NCBI GenBank assembly: GCA_022495005.1
Contig: JAGYXB010000809.1
Coordinates: forward strand, 116,314 to 180,313
Source: Rhyacophila brunnea
Lineage: Eukaryota; Arthropoda; Insecta; Trichoptera; Rhyacophilidae
Reading direction: 5' to 3'
Length of the DNA stretch: 64,000 nt
Shown: piece by piece, positions 1 to 12,400 of the stretch
Numbering within the stretch: the first letter of the stretch is position 1
Layout of the letters: each line of letters opens with the position of its first letter
Made by a program: the position numbers and the translations under genes
Notes under the pieces: generated by a model
Databases searched by the model: none
Seen by the model: only the letters and a program-made list of their open reading frames with translations
What the model was told of the DNA's origin: nothing

Positions 1-31
1 GTACTTGGGTACTTAAAAATATAATATATAA

Positions 32-608
32 ATCAGTGACGTCCCGTGGGGGTAGGCAGATTGAGCGTTGCTTGGGGGTGGCAGTCACTTGAAGGGCGGC
101 AAATCGAGGAGACTCATTAGGTATATTATATAGAAATAGGTACCTAAACTTAGTACCTAATAACGAAAATATCCTTCGATTAAAAAAATCGGCTCACTGG
201 TGGGAAATTAAGAATTAACATAAAAGGTTTAACAGGACTGTATTGTTTTCGTCGGTTTCGCGATGTCTAGTTTACTTCTGTTGTCCTTGGACGTCACGTC
301 CTTGATGACCAGCAATGACACGTGCAGATTTGCGAATTATATTTTGAATTATAGGTAGGCACCTACATAGGTACTTACCTAGCTCGTGTGTTTTGAAAGT
401 TGTCAGGTGTATTTATAAATGTATCTGAAACCGTGGACTTGCAATATTGTTTATTGAAATAGAGGTGGCATTTAAATTGGATTTAGTGGTATATATTTTG
501 TTAGTAATGTATCCATACAACACATTTCTTAAATATTGGGGTCATGTAAGGATGATAAAAAATACTGTATAAAAATGGGGCGGAATTTTGTCTAGGGACG
601 TCACTGAT
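32..608. mobile_element. MITE with 14-bp terminal inverted repeats
   Basis: The left end ATCAGTGACGTCCC (32-45) is the exact reverse complement of the right end GGGACGTCACTGAT (595-608). No coding potential is visible inside. A shortened relative with the same internal sequence and the same right end lies at 20238-20392, which shows that this is a dispersed family. A similar left end (CAGTGACGT) occurs at 14705. The superfamily is unknown and the target duplication is ambiguous because the flanks are AT-rich. Confidence 0.7.
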
Positions 609-736
609 ATAAATGTACGTCATACTGTTACGTAGGAGCGAGATTTTGAAAAAAATGTATAGCTCTTTGTACCTACATAGTTTTAAACACAAATCAGAAG
701 ATAACATAGAAAACAGAAATTTTCTATGTTTAAACG

Positions 737-1021
737 AAGAAATTTTTGACTAATAATTCTTAGTTTTAATATTTTTTTTATAATATCTATTATAAAAAAC
801 ATCGTTTTTTTATAAAAATATAAATGTGTATAACTTGAAATCCTTTTTATTTGCTTAAGTATATCAAATTGTATTTAGGTATGGTCCCAATATTGCAGTT
901 CGATTTGATATAAATAAAAATGATTTCACGTTATACACATTTATATTTTTTATAAAAATCGATGTTTTTTAAAATAAATATAAAAAATATTAAAACGATG
1001 AATTAGTCAAAAATTTCTTAG
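737..1021. mobile_element. AT-rich foldback element (inverted repeat about 100 bp per arm)
   Basis: The arm starting AAGAAATTTTTGACTAAT near 737 is repeated in inverse orientation ending at 1021. Both arms include the words AAACATCG and ATAAATGTGTATAAC. About 70 bp of loop separates them. It is noncoding and looks like a palindromic MITE. Confidence 0.6.
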
Positions 1022-2124
1022 GTGATGCTTAGAAAACTTAATGAACTAAATTTTAATAATAAATATGACCATGAAATATATGTAATAATAATATGGGGTC
1101 CAATTCAACAAATTCATTTTTTACAATTGTAACTTTATCTTTGACTTAAAATAAAAAATATTTTTCTTTTTAACGTTTTCGGATAGGTACATATTTATTA
1201 ATTAACATGCTTAATTGAAATTGTAAATTATCAAAAAAAAAATCTCTAATTGCAAGCTTCATATTTTTCCGCTAGGTGCCTCTAGTAGGTAAAACATCGC
1301 CTTAAGCAACGACAGATTAAATAAGAAAATATAATAATATAATTTTTCATGGTATTAACGTTCCGATCATAAGCACTATTAATAACATTGCATTGATTGG
1401 TGCTATAGTCTTCCTTTAAACATTATGGATTATTTGAAATCATTATTTTTTTATTATCACTGACAGAAGTGAAGTGATAATTAATTATTTTCTCCCAACA
1501 CTACGCAAACAAAAATTATAATTGTGTAAGTACCTAGCTCTTACTTTACTGCAGCGATTTCCAAACTGGGAGACGCGGAGTGTTCCAAAGGGAGGCGCGA
1601 AAAGTAACACAATAATTAATGTAGCCACAGGTTTGCAGTTTGCAAATGCACAGTTTATAAAACGGCCGCTAAGCTACACAAAAAAACAGTCCTATAAAAA
1701 GTTTTTTGCTAACCTGTCTGAAAATATGGATACTAATTTTATATTATCTCACTTCTATACTATTGTGAAGCGCGCTGGCTATTTCGTGAAAAAAAGGGTC
1801 AAATCATAATGTTGAAATATGAGGCAAATTTGTTTAGGAACGATAATTTTGTTAAATTTGTCTATTTGGTTGAAATTTAAAAAAAAAATGAGTAAATAAA
1901 TCAATGCAAGGACCATTAATGCATTCACTGACTTGAATAAAAATTGGAGCTTTGGAAATCAAAATTACAAAAAAAATGAGTTTGCCATGTCTCCATTTTT
2001 AAATGATTCCTACGCCAGATATATTGAAGCAAACAAAAATCTATTTACTGAATTCTTGGTTGGTTTGTTAATATACTTCACATTAATAGTAAAAAAGTCG
2101 CCTGCGGCGCTACTTTGTTTAAGG

Positions 2125-2757
2125 CAGGGGCGGGCAAACTTTTTGGATGGAGGGCCAAATTCAAGAATTCAAAATGAGCGGTGGGCCGCAAGTAAAATAC
2201 CATTTTTAGATATACACTATTTAATATCACGAAAAATAAACATTTCAAAAAAATTAATGAGGAGAATGAAACTGTTGTACATTTTTTAACATTTTTTTAA
2301 AATTCAGGTGTTAATTTTGTAGTTGATATTCTCAATACTGCTTGTAAATGGGCATCGGAGATATTTGATCGAAAAGAATTTTTATTGAGGTTCATGATTG
2401 AAAATTTTTGTTCACATATATAGGTTGATCCAAAAATAACGAACATTTTTCTTGCATAATCTTTAAGTTGGTCGAATTTGTCTGAATAAAGAGCATTGAA
2501 AAATTTGGAGATTTCTTCACGACGATGCAATTCTCTTAAATCAGTGTCACACTGCAGATCAATAATCTCAAGTTGTAGCTCTGTCGGTTCACTATCAATA
2601 TCTATTGAAAATGGATCGCGTACTATTGCTAAACACATTTTAATCTATTGACAATATATTTTTTTTAAATATATAAAAAAGTTATTCGTAATCAGAAGTA
2701 CAATTAATGATGGTGGCCGCAAAAAATACCCGGCGGGCCGCAGTTTGCCCTCCCCTG
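2125..2757. mobile_element. nested hAT transposon with 8-bp TSD
   Basis: The terminal repeats are CAGGGGCGGGCAAACT (left) and AGTTTGCCCTCCCCTG (right), with one mismatch between the arms. The perfect 8-bp duplication GTTTAAGG flanks it at 2117-2124 and 2758-2765. It inserted into the older hAT element at 1552-3104. At 633 bp it is an internally deleted copy that keeps a piece of transposase on the minus strand. Confidence 0.88.
2297..2638 (-). pseudogene. hAT transposase C-terminal fragment (dimerisation region)
   Basis: The minus-strand open frame contains FGSTYICEQKFSIMNLNK followed by an RSNISDAHLQ-like stretch. This is the typical C-terminal hAT dimerisation region seen in GTF2IRD2/ZBED-like and other domesticated or active hAT transposases. 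Only the last 110 or so residues survive, without the catalytic core, so it is a dead remnant. It sits wholly inside the nested hAT element. Confidence 0.75.
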
Positions 2758-3456
2758 GTTTAAGGGCTATTAAATATGTGGCTGTGGTTGTCCTGGGGGC
2801 CCGCTTCAGGATGTGGGGCCATTGATAGAATCCATTTGTCAATGAACGATGATGAACTTGGATTGAGTGTGCCAATAAACAAGCACATTCATCGAGTGAC
2901 AAACAAATTAATTTAAAAATGAATATAATATAAGTAGTAAAACCTTCTTTATTTTTGTATCTATTTTTTTAATTTTTGTATTAGTACATTGTTGACTATT
3001 TTAAAATGTGTCTGTATTATTATTTAATAAAATAAAGAGGGGGAGGTGCCAAGATTAGTTTTTTTTAAAGGGAGGCGTAGTAACATGAAGTTTGGAAACC
3101 ACTGCTTTACTGTACGTTATTAAGCGATAAACATTGTCAATATTTTGCCTCTGTATTCACAACTAATAATAAATTATAAATAACTCATATCATTCAGTTA
3201 TATTTTGCTTTTCGTCTCGTAATGTCCACACAATCTTTTACACCACTCTTTGTGTTCAATATACCTATTATTTTTCTTATAAAATTATACTTTCATGATA
3301 ATTATTGTTATCACGTTTCTTTTCGGTGAGAGACAACGATCACATTGGTTTTAAAACATCATTAAATTCTATTCCGGTAACGCCAATAGGAATTTTAATT
3401 TAAGTTTATTGTAACCATTTAATAAATATTGTGCACTTGTTTGACTCAATAATAAT

Positions 3457-6400
3457 ATGTTTCGTTTTACTAACTTTAGTGTTAAAAATAAACATGCAAT
3501 AAAGACATTCTCGAAAAGATGTATGTCAAATGCTTCACTCCCGGCAAGCGCAGATGTTGTGATACTTGGTAAGGGCTCAATACCATCTAATATAATTAAT
3601 ATTACTAAATAAATTGAGATGCCATGGAGACTAAAGAATATGTTAATAACATAATAACCAATCTTTTATTGAATGAAAAATTCACATGATTTTAAGAATG
3701 TACAATTAATTCTAATTATTGGACATACATAATTTTGAAAACACATGAGAAAATATAGCCAATAGAAAAAATCTTTTTTGAAAAAAAGTAAGCAGGAATC
3801 GAACCTGCGTCTCTTGGGTAAAGCGCCCTGCGCATTACCACTATGTAAGTACTACAAATTATTCGTTGAATAAAAGAAATAGTTAAGTACTACTTAAAAT
3901 TATTAGCTAGTTCAAATAAGTTACAACAGAAAATATTGGAGTGATCCGTGACGTCGGTTAGTAATTAAAGTAATAAATACTTTAATTTAGAATACAAAAA
4001 CCTTACAAAAACCGATCGCCTACCGTAACTCAATTTGGAGAGCGCTTATGAGCAGGTATTAAAAAGGCCAATAGTTAAAAATTTGTCGCAATTAAGCATG
4101 GCAGTCGTAGCATAGTGGTAATGCACAGGGCGCGATACCCAAGAGACGCAGGTTCGATCCTGCCGGGTGTCGTATTTTTTTTCAAAAAAGATTTTTTCTA
4201 TTGGCTATATTTTCACATGAGTGTTTTCAGAATTATGTATGTTCAATAATCTCCATCGTCAAGGTAGGTATATTATAAAAGTCGAAAAATAAGCATTTGG
4301 GCTATACTGTTGGCATCACTAGGTACATTATTTATAAGTAGGTAGGTACATATTGTGTTTCACAAGCATAGTGAACCAAGTCCATTCTGGTTATTACAAC
4401 GTTTTTCTTAGCTCGTATTTAATCGGTGGTTTTTTGTCCGGTACAAATCTTGCAATCGATTTTTAACTAACTTCCCGACTAGCTAGACATTTGAAACTTT
4501 TAGAATATATCAGAACACGATACCAATGCTTTTAGCCATCTTTAAGTAGATTTGAATTCATTTTTAGTTAATTGTATTTTGCATGAAAAGTTATTTCGAC
4601 ACCATTATTGGTTGCTAGGGCTCTGGGGTCCTAGCAACTAAAATATTAATATATACGTGGGTTACTATAGAAAACAATATGACATGTCAAAATGACATTT
4701 CAGTATTATTTCTATCAAGCACAATTTTTTTTTTGATCGTGCTAGTCAAGTCAAGTTTATATGATTCAACGGAAAATTTAAAAACGTTGTAGGTACTTAT
4801 ATAAAAAGTTCTTTTTATCTTGTAATTACTTTTATTTTGTTAACTGTCAATGCATGGTGGAACTGCATTGTATTGTTGTTTTTATTTAATAAAACGCAAT
4901 TTTTTTATTGCGTTTTATTAAATAAAAACAACAATCTTGTAATTATTTTTGAGTAAGCTAGGTTCAAACATAATATTTGAGTATTTCTTATTCTTTAATG
5001 GTATGATGTCCCTTAGATAATAACTTAAATGTACCCAAAGTAACACTTCAGAATTGGAAGTACCTATACCTTTACATAATTAGAAATACTCAATTTTATG
5101 TTCGAACCTAGCTTACCCGAAAATAACCCGAATGGACTTAGTTCACTATGCTTGTGAACCACTCATATATTACTTAAAATAATATGCCATATGTATAAAG
5201 TAATAAATAATAATTCAACATTAAAACATTAACTTTCTGCCCCATAATTTTCCACTTTACCATTTCCGACTAACTAGGATATAATTTTATTTATGTGTGG
5301 ATATTGTAATGCATAATATTATTTTGTACTTAGCCGTGTTTTGGTAATTAGTTGAGGTCAGTGACAACTTTATTTAATACCTCTATTGTGATAAGATAAC
5401 ACACATTGTGTTGTTTATTTTTTATGTATTACGGAGGAACTAGGGTCGTCCTCTCGTCCAGCGAGTACGGCTTGCCGGACTGCCGTCCGAAGCGCCTAGA
5501 TTTAGGCGTGACAAATTTTCGAATAACGAATTATTGTATATTTCAGGCCTGCTGTTTTCATACGCCTCATTGTTAAATAAAAAAGCTACCTATCACTCCT
5601 TCATTGTAAAGTGAACTAACGATATGAACATTATCCCATTGGGGGGGGGGGGGTCACCAAAGAGTCACGGGCCAGAGTCGGCTCTGGAAGATATGAAAAC
5701 GTAGATATCTATAATAGTTTGTTATTTAGTGAATAGTGAATAATAAATACGATATGTACACATGAAGATTTAAACAAAACAATAATATTTTAGTAATATT
5801 TACTTTCATTCAAACAATATGAGATGAGGATACTTTATGATTTTGCATTATAATACTCGTATGCAGCGTAATATGTCTAAGACGCATTCTGCAATTTTTT
5901 GGATATATTGTACGGCGCGGACCAGACAACCTGGAGACACTGGTGGTTTTCGGTGGCCTCCAGGGAAGGCGAAGCAGGGGAAGAGCGCCTGCACGCTGGA
6001 GCGACCAAGTGAAAGAGCTGACTGGGGCCACTGGAGGCACCATTCATTCTTCCCTGAGAGAAGCGGAAGATCGAGAAGGATGGAAAGTCTTGGTCGCTCA
6101 AATGATGGCAAAAAAGTGATCACGATCCTCAGCCATGAGTGTACGACCAAGAAGAAGAGATGCAGGGTTTATTTATTTACTTCTTACACGATATTATATT
6201 TGATTTTCAGGAGGAGGAATTGCTGGATGCAGCACACTGTATCAACTTTCAAGAAGGGGTGTAAATGCTATTTTACTGGAAAGAGCCAAAATTACTTCAG
6301 GCACTACGTGGCACACGGCAGGTAAAGAAGTCGTACCTAGGTACCTACATAATACGATTGGGTGCAAATAATATTTTATTATTTGGGAATGTACCTTAAC

Positions 6401-9400
6401 ATACTAAATACATATCAATTGTACCTATATATAGATACTTACCACATAATATATTACATATTATATTGTATATTATTATCACTGGTGTTTATTCACGTGC
6501 CTATGTTCAATCCCGAGGTTCCGGGATTAGACAACGTGCGGTACGTAGATACCGTACGAGTAACATACTAGTGATGCTAATGAACTTACCACCGAGAAAA
6601 TTCACATTAATAATAATGTAGAACTTTCTTCATTCGTAAGTCAGGTTAAACGGAATATTAAATTAAAACATTATGGTTATTTTTCCTATCCTGCAATCTC
6701 GTGAAAGTTACAAGATTAATCGTATTTTTCTGAGATGTTTTTACAATATTTATCAGTATTTTAGCGTGGATACATGCTTTTGTCTTGACCCGCGGGCGGA
6801 TTCGTTACGAAAATCGTACAGGCGTAACGAGAAATAATGTCACAAAAGTTGCGCGGCCGCTAGAGACTCCAACGGTTATAGTAGGTCAGGAGTGGCGAAC
6901 CTATCCTGCGGCCCGCGGCGAAAATATTTTCCTAAAAAAACATGCCGACTGTTTGGCACGTCAGACAGTCGAAAACGGTTTTTTGGGAAATTTTGCCACG
7001 CGTATGTAAAAAGGTTCACTGTAGTAGGTATTAACAAAGTTCAAGCTGTTCTATAATTTTTCTTTAATACTTACGCAGAGACAAGTCGTTTATTTATGTA
7101 GTCTTGATAATGTGCATGAACAGTTTTTATTAGGTACGAGTATGTAAGGTAAGTTCTCTTCGACAAGATGGTTTTCCGATATCCCCTCTGAGAATAATGT
7201 AGGTACTCTTACAATTAATAATTTAAAAAATATATTTCCACATTCAACACCGATTTAGAACATTTTTTATGATAAATGTAGAGTTGTCACTTCATATCTT
7301 TGCACTCAGTTATATGTTTTACCTATTTATTTATTACTACATATATTAATACAGGTGAATATCATTTGATCTAATTTAACGCGAGGTAATCAGTCGAAGA
7401 GGCGTATCAGTACAGTAAAAAAGTGAAAAAATGCAAAATTATAAAGCGTATACTCTACTAATGAATAAGTAAATAGTCGTATATAATTCGTCAGCAATAG
7501 CGATTGGCATTTTTTTCTTTCGAATTTGGACAACCAGCATTCAGAGAATCAGTTGGCAAAGCATGTATCCATGTTTAATAATTTTGGCCGTCAGTGTTTT
7601 TAAGTAACCATCATCTTATGGGCCCAGGGGGGGAACCCCCTCGCGAGGCGCAAAGCGCCGAGTTTTTATATTAACTCCATTAGTCTATTACAATGGTTCG
7701 AAATCGAGTTTTCTTTAATAATTGTAGAATGTTTGATAAACGAAGAAATTTAAAATATACAGCAATGTTGGTGGAAATGAATAACACGCGGGTATGTAGT
7801 TTTTGCGTATTGCCACGAATACATTTTGTTCTAATCACACAATTGAAAACACGTCACAATTTAATATTCAAAAAATATATTTATAACTTATAACATTCGA
7901 CCGTGTTTAGGAAAAAGGGCGTAACCCTCACAGAACAAATTTTAAAGGAGGGGCTAACAACGTTGAATGATGTTAGTTTAATATTTATTTAAAAAATAGG
8001 CACATACATTGGGTGCATGATGATTGATGATTTGGTGTAATATATTTTCGATCTAATAATAATTAAAGAAGTTATTACAGAAAAATCATTAAAATTGTGG
8101 GTAAATGCTTTTTTCCTTAAATTCAAACATAATTAAAGCTCGATTAAAACCTGAATTTAGATAATAATTCGGCATTTGCGGCTTACTTCCTTTTTATAGA
8201 ACGTGTATTTAGATGTATACCTACATTGTTAAGCACTTTTCGAAAAATCGAGGGTTACGCCCTTTTTCCTAAACACAGTCGAGTCATGTTCTGGGTACCT
8301 AGGTATATAATGGTATTGATTATTAGAGATAGATACACGAACATACGTCTTCTTCATTGTATTTCCATCAGGTCTGGTATGGAGCCTTCGTCCAAGTGAC
8401 GTGGAAGTCCAGCTGCTTGGAGTGTCGCGAAATGTATACAGCAGGCTCGAACAGGAGACTGGTCAGCCGTCGGGCTGGATCAACAATGGCGGACTATTTA
8501 TATCTCACACAAAGGTGTTAATCAAGTTATTCATAATTATTATGCTTATGATGATATAATATTTGTATGTAAGAATCGCAGGGCTCGAAATGGACCGGAG
8601 AGCACCGCAGCGCCGTTCCATTTCATAAAATTCCCACAATTATCGCTCCGTCTTGTGGACAAAATAATTTGACCGTCTGAAGTGGATAAGCCATATAACA
8701 AAGTATCTAACACACTTATTTTTTTAAATACACATAAAATTAGAAAACTATGTATCAATGTATATATTTATATACCTAATGTAAATATTTTCATAAAATT
8801 ATCGAGCGCTTCGGTTCGTAAAATTTTCCATTTCGAGTGCTGTAAGAATGTGAGTAATAAGAACAGTGATACATCATGTAATACCACCCCGAAAATGCTG
8901 CGTACAACAAAGGGAGGGGAGCGGAAGGGGCTAGTGGAAATCTTCGACAACATAATATTATGTTCGATCCCCATTGATGATGACCTACCTACCAAAGTTT
9001 TAAATCGTTAAAGCGCCAAAACATTTTCTTTAAGGTTCGCAGTGACGAATACGAGCGCCTTGCGACTCTGGGCAAAGGATTCGGCGTGGAGAGCGAAATG
9101 ATGTCGGGGGAAGAAGCCGGGAAGAGGTTTCCTTTGCTGGATGGGAGCGCCATGCACGCTGCACTCCTCAGCCCTGCCGACGGTGTCGTCGACCCCGCGA
9201 TGGCCTGCGCTGCACTAACCAAAGCTGCGAAGAATAATGGCTGTCAGGTTAGTAAAAATAAAATCATCGGTACCTAAATTCATATATTGAATCAACACAT
9301 TTTTTGTAAATAACTAGTACCTACCTAGCTTAATATTGATTATTAATCATCATCAGGTATTTGAAAATACGCCCGTTCTCCAAATCCTGACTGGTGCCAA

Positions 9401-12400
9401 CAGTCTTGGCAGCATGGAGGTGAAGGGAGTGGTTACAGGAAAAGGCCAAATTGAAACTAAATGTGTCGTCAATTGTTCAGGTAAGTGGATACGTTTCTCC
9501 CATATTGCATAATGTTTTGTATGAACAGTACAGTACAATATTTATTTGTATGAACAGTGGTATCATCGGTAGCTATCACATCATCTTCCAAATTCTTCAA
9601 TTACTTTTCTATTCGAAATTAAAAGTGGATTAACTAAATAATACTGAGCAGCAGCTGGCGGGTTAAACCAATTTTCTGGAATGTGATTGCCATTTTTGGC
9701 TATTGGAAAGTATATGATGGAAATTAATAGATATATTATGTACTCGTACCTATACTTACAGACATATAAGTAAATTTTCGCTTAAAGCCTCAGTGACGAG
9801 ACATAAACAAGAAATAATTCTCATTGGTTTCAGGAGTTTGGGGTGATAACGTTTCCCGTCTGGTGGGCAGCCGCTTGCCGCTGATTCCGATGAAGCACGC
9901 TTACGTCGTTTCGGAGACCATGGCTGGCGTGAGAGGAATGCCCAACGTCAGAGACCATGACTCTGCCTTCTACTTCAGAGTGCAAGGAGATTCCCTCTGC
10001 ATGGGGGGTTACGAAGGAAACCCTCACTTACTCGATAAAGTGAGCTGTTTGTCTTTTGAATTTCGTGGGGTTTGTTTATATAAATGGGTTACATGCACGC
10101 CTGCGCCTCTTGTTGATAATATTATTAAATGGATTCATAATATTCACTACTTTTGGCGGTAGGTATAACGAACGCCAATTCCAACTGCACTAGTAGCGCC
10201 AAGATATTATACCTATATAAGAGTAGGTATGAGTACCTACCTGCATGATTAATTCATAAAAAATAAGTAATGAAATGGCTATATTATATAATAAATGGCT
10301 ATAGTAATAGATTTGTTAATTGATCATTCATTACAGGGAGTTCCAGAAAACTTCGAGTTCCAGCTTTACGAATTAGATTGGTCAACTTTCAGCTCCCATA
10401 TTGACGGAGCGAGTGCTTTGTGTCCCGCATTTGCAAAAGCCGGCATCAAGAGCACGGTATGTGGACCGGAGTCTTTCACTCCTGACCACAAGCCACTGAT
10501 GGGAGAAGATACACAACTCTTTGGTAAGACGACAGGTGGCTATTTATCGTAGAAAATGTCGGATTGAGATAATAAAATTACTCCTCCTTATGCAGCTTTA
10601 GTCTCACTATCCCCAACATGTCACGCGGTCCAACTACCTCTCTCAGAATAGATCAGCTGACTCTGGTCTCCTTCTATTATATTATGTTAAGGAGCATCTT
10701 GTATGCTTTAAACTCTTCCATTTTTTAGATATGGCATGTCCAACGAATTTAGATAAATTCCACATGGCTTGATAATAATTCACTTTATTCATATTTTACG
10801 TTTTATCTTTGTCATTTCAGGGCTTTATCACAATTGTGGCTACAATTCAGCCGGAATGATGTTTTCCCCAGGATGCGCTGATCAAATGGCCGATTGGGTT
10901 CTCAAAGGGCGGTGTGTACCTATTATATATAATTATATCCTAATTATTAACTATATCACGGTATCCCTAGAGGGAGATCGAGTAAGTCCATACTACCTTC
11001 ACCCTGCCCGGTGCCCTGGTTTGTCGAGTCACCTCTGAACAGATATTGACACTAGATGGAGAGAAGCGATTTGCAACTATATTATGAATTTGATGTTCAG
11101 GAAGACATTGCACACAAATTTGAGTGCACACGAAATTATACAGCGTAGAGCTGAGAATTACAGGTGTCGAGAGCTCGGTAAAATAATAAAAAATTGTAAA
11201 AATTATTCTTCTTCTTCTTATTGTGCCATCCCTTATTGGAGGTCGGCCACCATCAAGGCTATCTTATCTTTGTCGTCTGCTACCCGGAACAGTTCAGTGG
11301 AGCTGCACTCGTACCAATCACGGAGGTTCTTAAGCCACGCTTCCCATCGATCTTTCCTTGAATGTCAAGTTGGGGAATGCTGTATTTTTGTCCTGTCATA
11401 CTGTGGCCGAGGTACTGTAGTTTCCTGGTTTTGATACTACGTAGAACTTCTCGGTCCTTCCCCATTCGATTGAGAACTTCAACATTTGTCACCCGGTCAG
11501 TCCAAGGAATTTTGAGGATGCGTCTATACAGCCACATCTCGAAAGCTTCAAGTCTCCGTAACATCTCTTGGTTTAGCGTCCATACTTCCATACCATAGAA
11601 AAGAATAATTGAGAGAACATAACAACGTACCATGCGCAGTCTCAGACCTAGGTTAAGATCTCGATTGCTAAGGAGGCGTCTCATGTTGAGAAAGGCGCTC
11701 CTTGCGATCTCAATTCTAGTTTTTATTTCCTGAGACTGGTCCCAATTCTCATTGACCCATGTACCTAGGTAGTATTAATAATAGGTAGTAGGTACCGATC
11801 ACACTTAGATGGCTATCATATACTAATATTTTCCACAAAATAAGTAAATCTAATCAACATTTATAAATAGGCCGTCTCTGCCGATGTTCACGTTCGATGT
11901 CCGGCGATTTTCGCCGCCGCAAAACACGAACCTTGATTGGGCCCGGGAACGGAGCCACGAAGCCTACGCAAAGAACTACTGTCTGGTGTTCCCGCACGAC
12001 GAGAGTCTGGCTGGAAGGTGGCTGAGGGAGTCGCCTATCCATGACGAGCTTGTGAAGGATGGAGCCGTCATGCAGGCCAGGGGAGCTTGGGAAAGACCAG
12101 CATTTTATGTCAAAAACGACATTGTAAGATTGCCAATTCATTCTATAAAAATGTATTATGAACCTTACTATTCAATCAATTAGGTAATCGGTAGATGTAG
12201 TCTTTCAATATACCTACACTCTAGCGTAGTGGTGGGGAACCGGTGGCGTAATTACGTCATCACAAAAGTAGACATACAGCATTGTTCGGCTCCGGACCCC
12301 TAAGAACGGAAGAAATAAAAATTATTTAAGTGAATGGATGAATAATAATTCTTCTGCCACGCCGTCAAGACCTCATGACTGAGGATCGAGGAACCTTCTC

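Larger units (their letters stand above)
1552..3104. mobile_element. hAT-type transposon, decayed, with 8-bp TSD
   Basis: The terminal inverted repeats are CAGCGATTTCCAAACT at the left and AGTTTGGAAACCACTG at the right. The element is flanked by the perfect 8-bp duplication CTTTACTG (1544-1551 and 3105-3112). CAG...CTG termini with an 8-bp duplication are the signature of the hAT superfamily. The interior has short open stretches (about 1522-1809 and 1933-2289 on +) that may be eroded transposase, but I cannot identify a domain in them. It ends about 350 bp before the SARDH start codon. A second hAT element is nested inside it (2125-2757). Confidence 0.8.
4357..5164. mobile_element. Foldback element interrupted by two later insertions
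   Basis: The left end (4357-4395, containing AAGCATAGTGAACC) pairs with the right end (about 5125-5164). The pairing resumes at 4946 with GAGTAAGCTAGGTTC against GAACCTAGCTTACC near 5105. The gap in the left arm, 4396-4945, is explained by the repeat at 4396-4790 and a smaller insertion at 4817-4945. Without them the element is about 260 bp of inverted repeat. It lies in SARDH intron 1. Confidence 0.6.

Noticed and set aside
3786..4173. Functional tRNA genes at the tRNA-like heads
   Set aside because: The anticodon arms are degenerate and the acceptor stems do not pair. The copies continue into shared repeat tails, so SINE heads explain them better.
5837..6325. Long + open frame of 162 codons as a gene
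   Set aside because: It runs through a LINE remnant in the wrong frame and then through SARDH exon 2 out of frame. The real frames are different.
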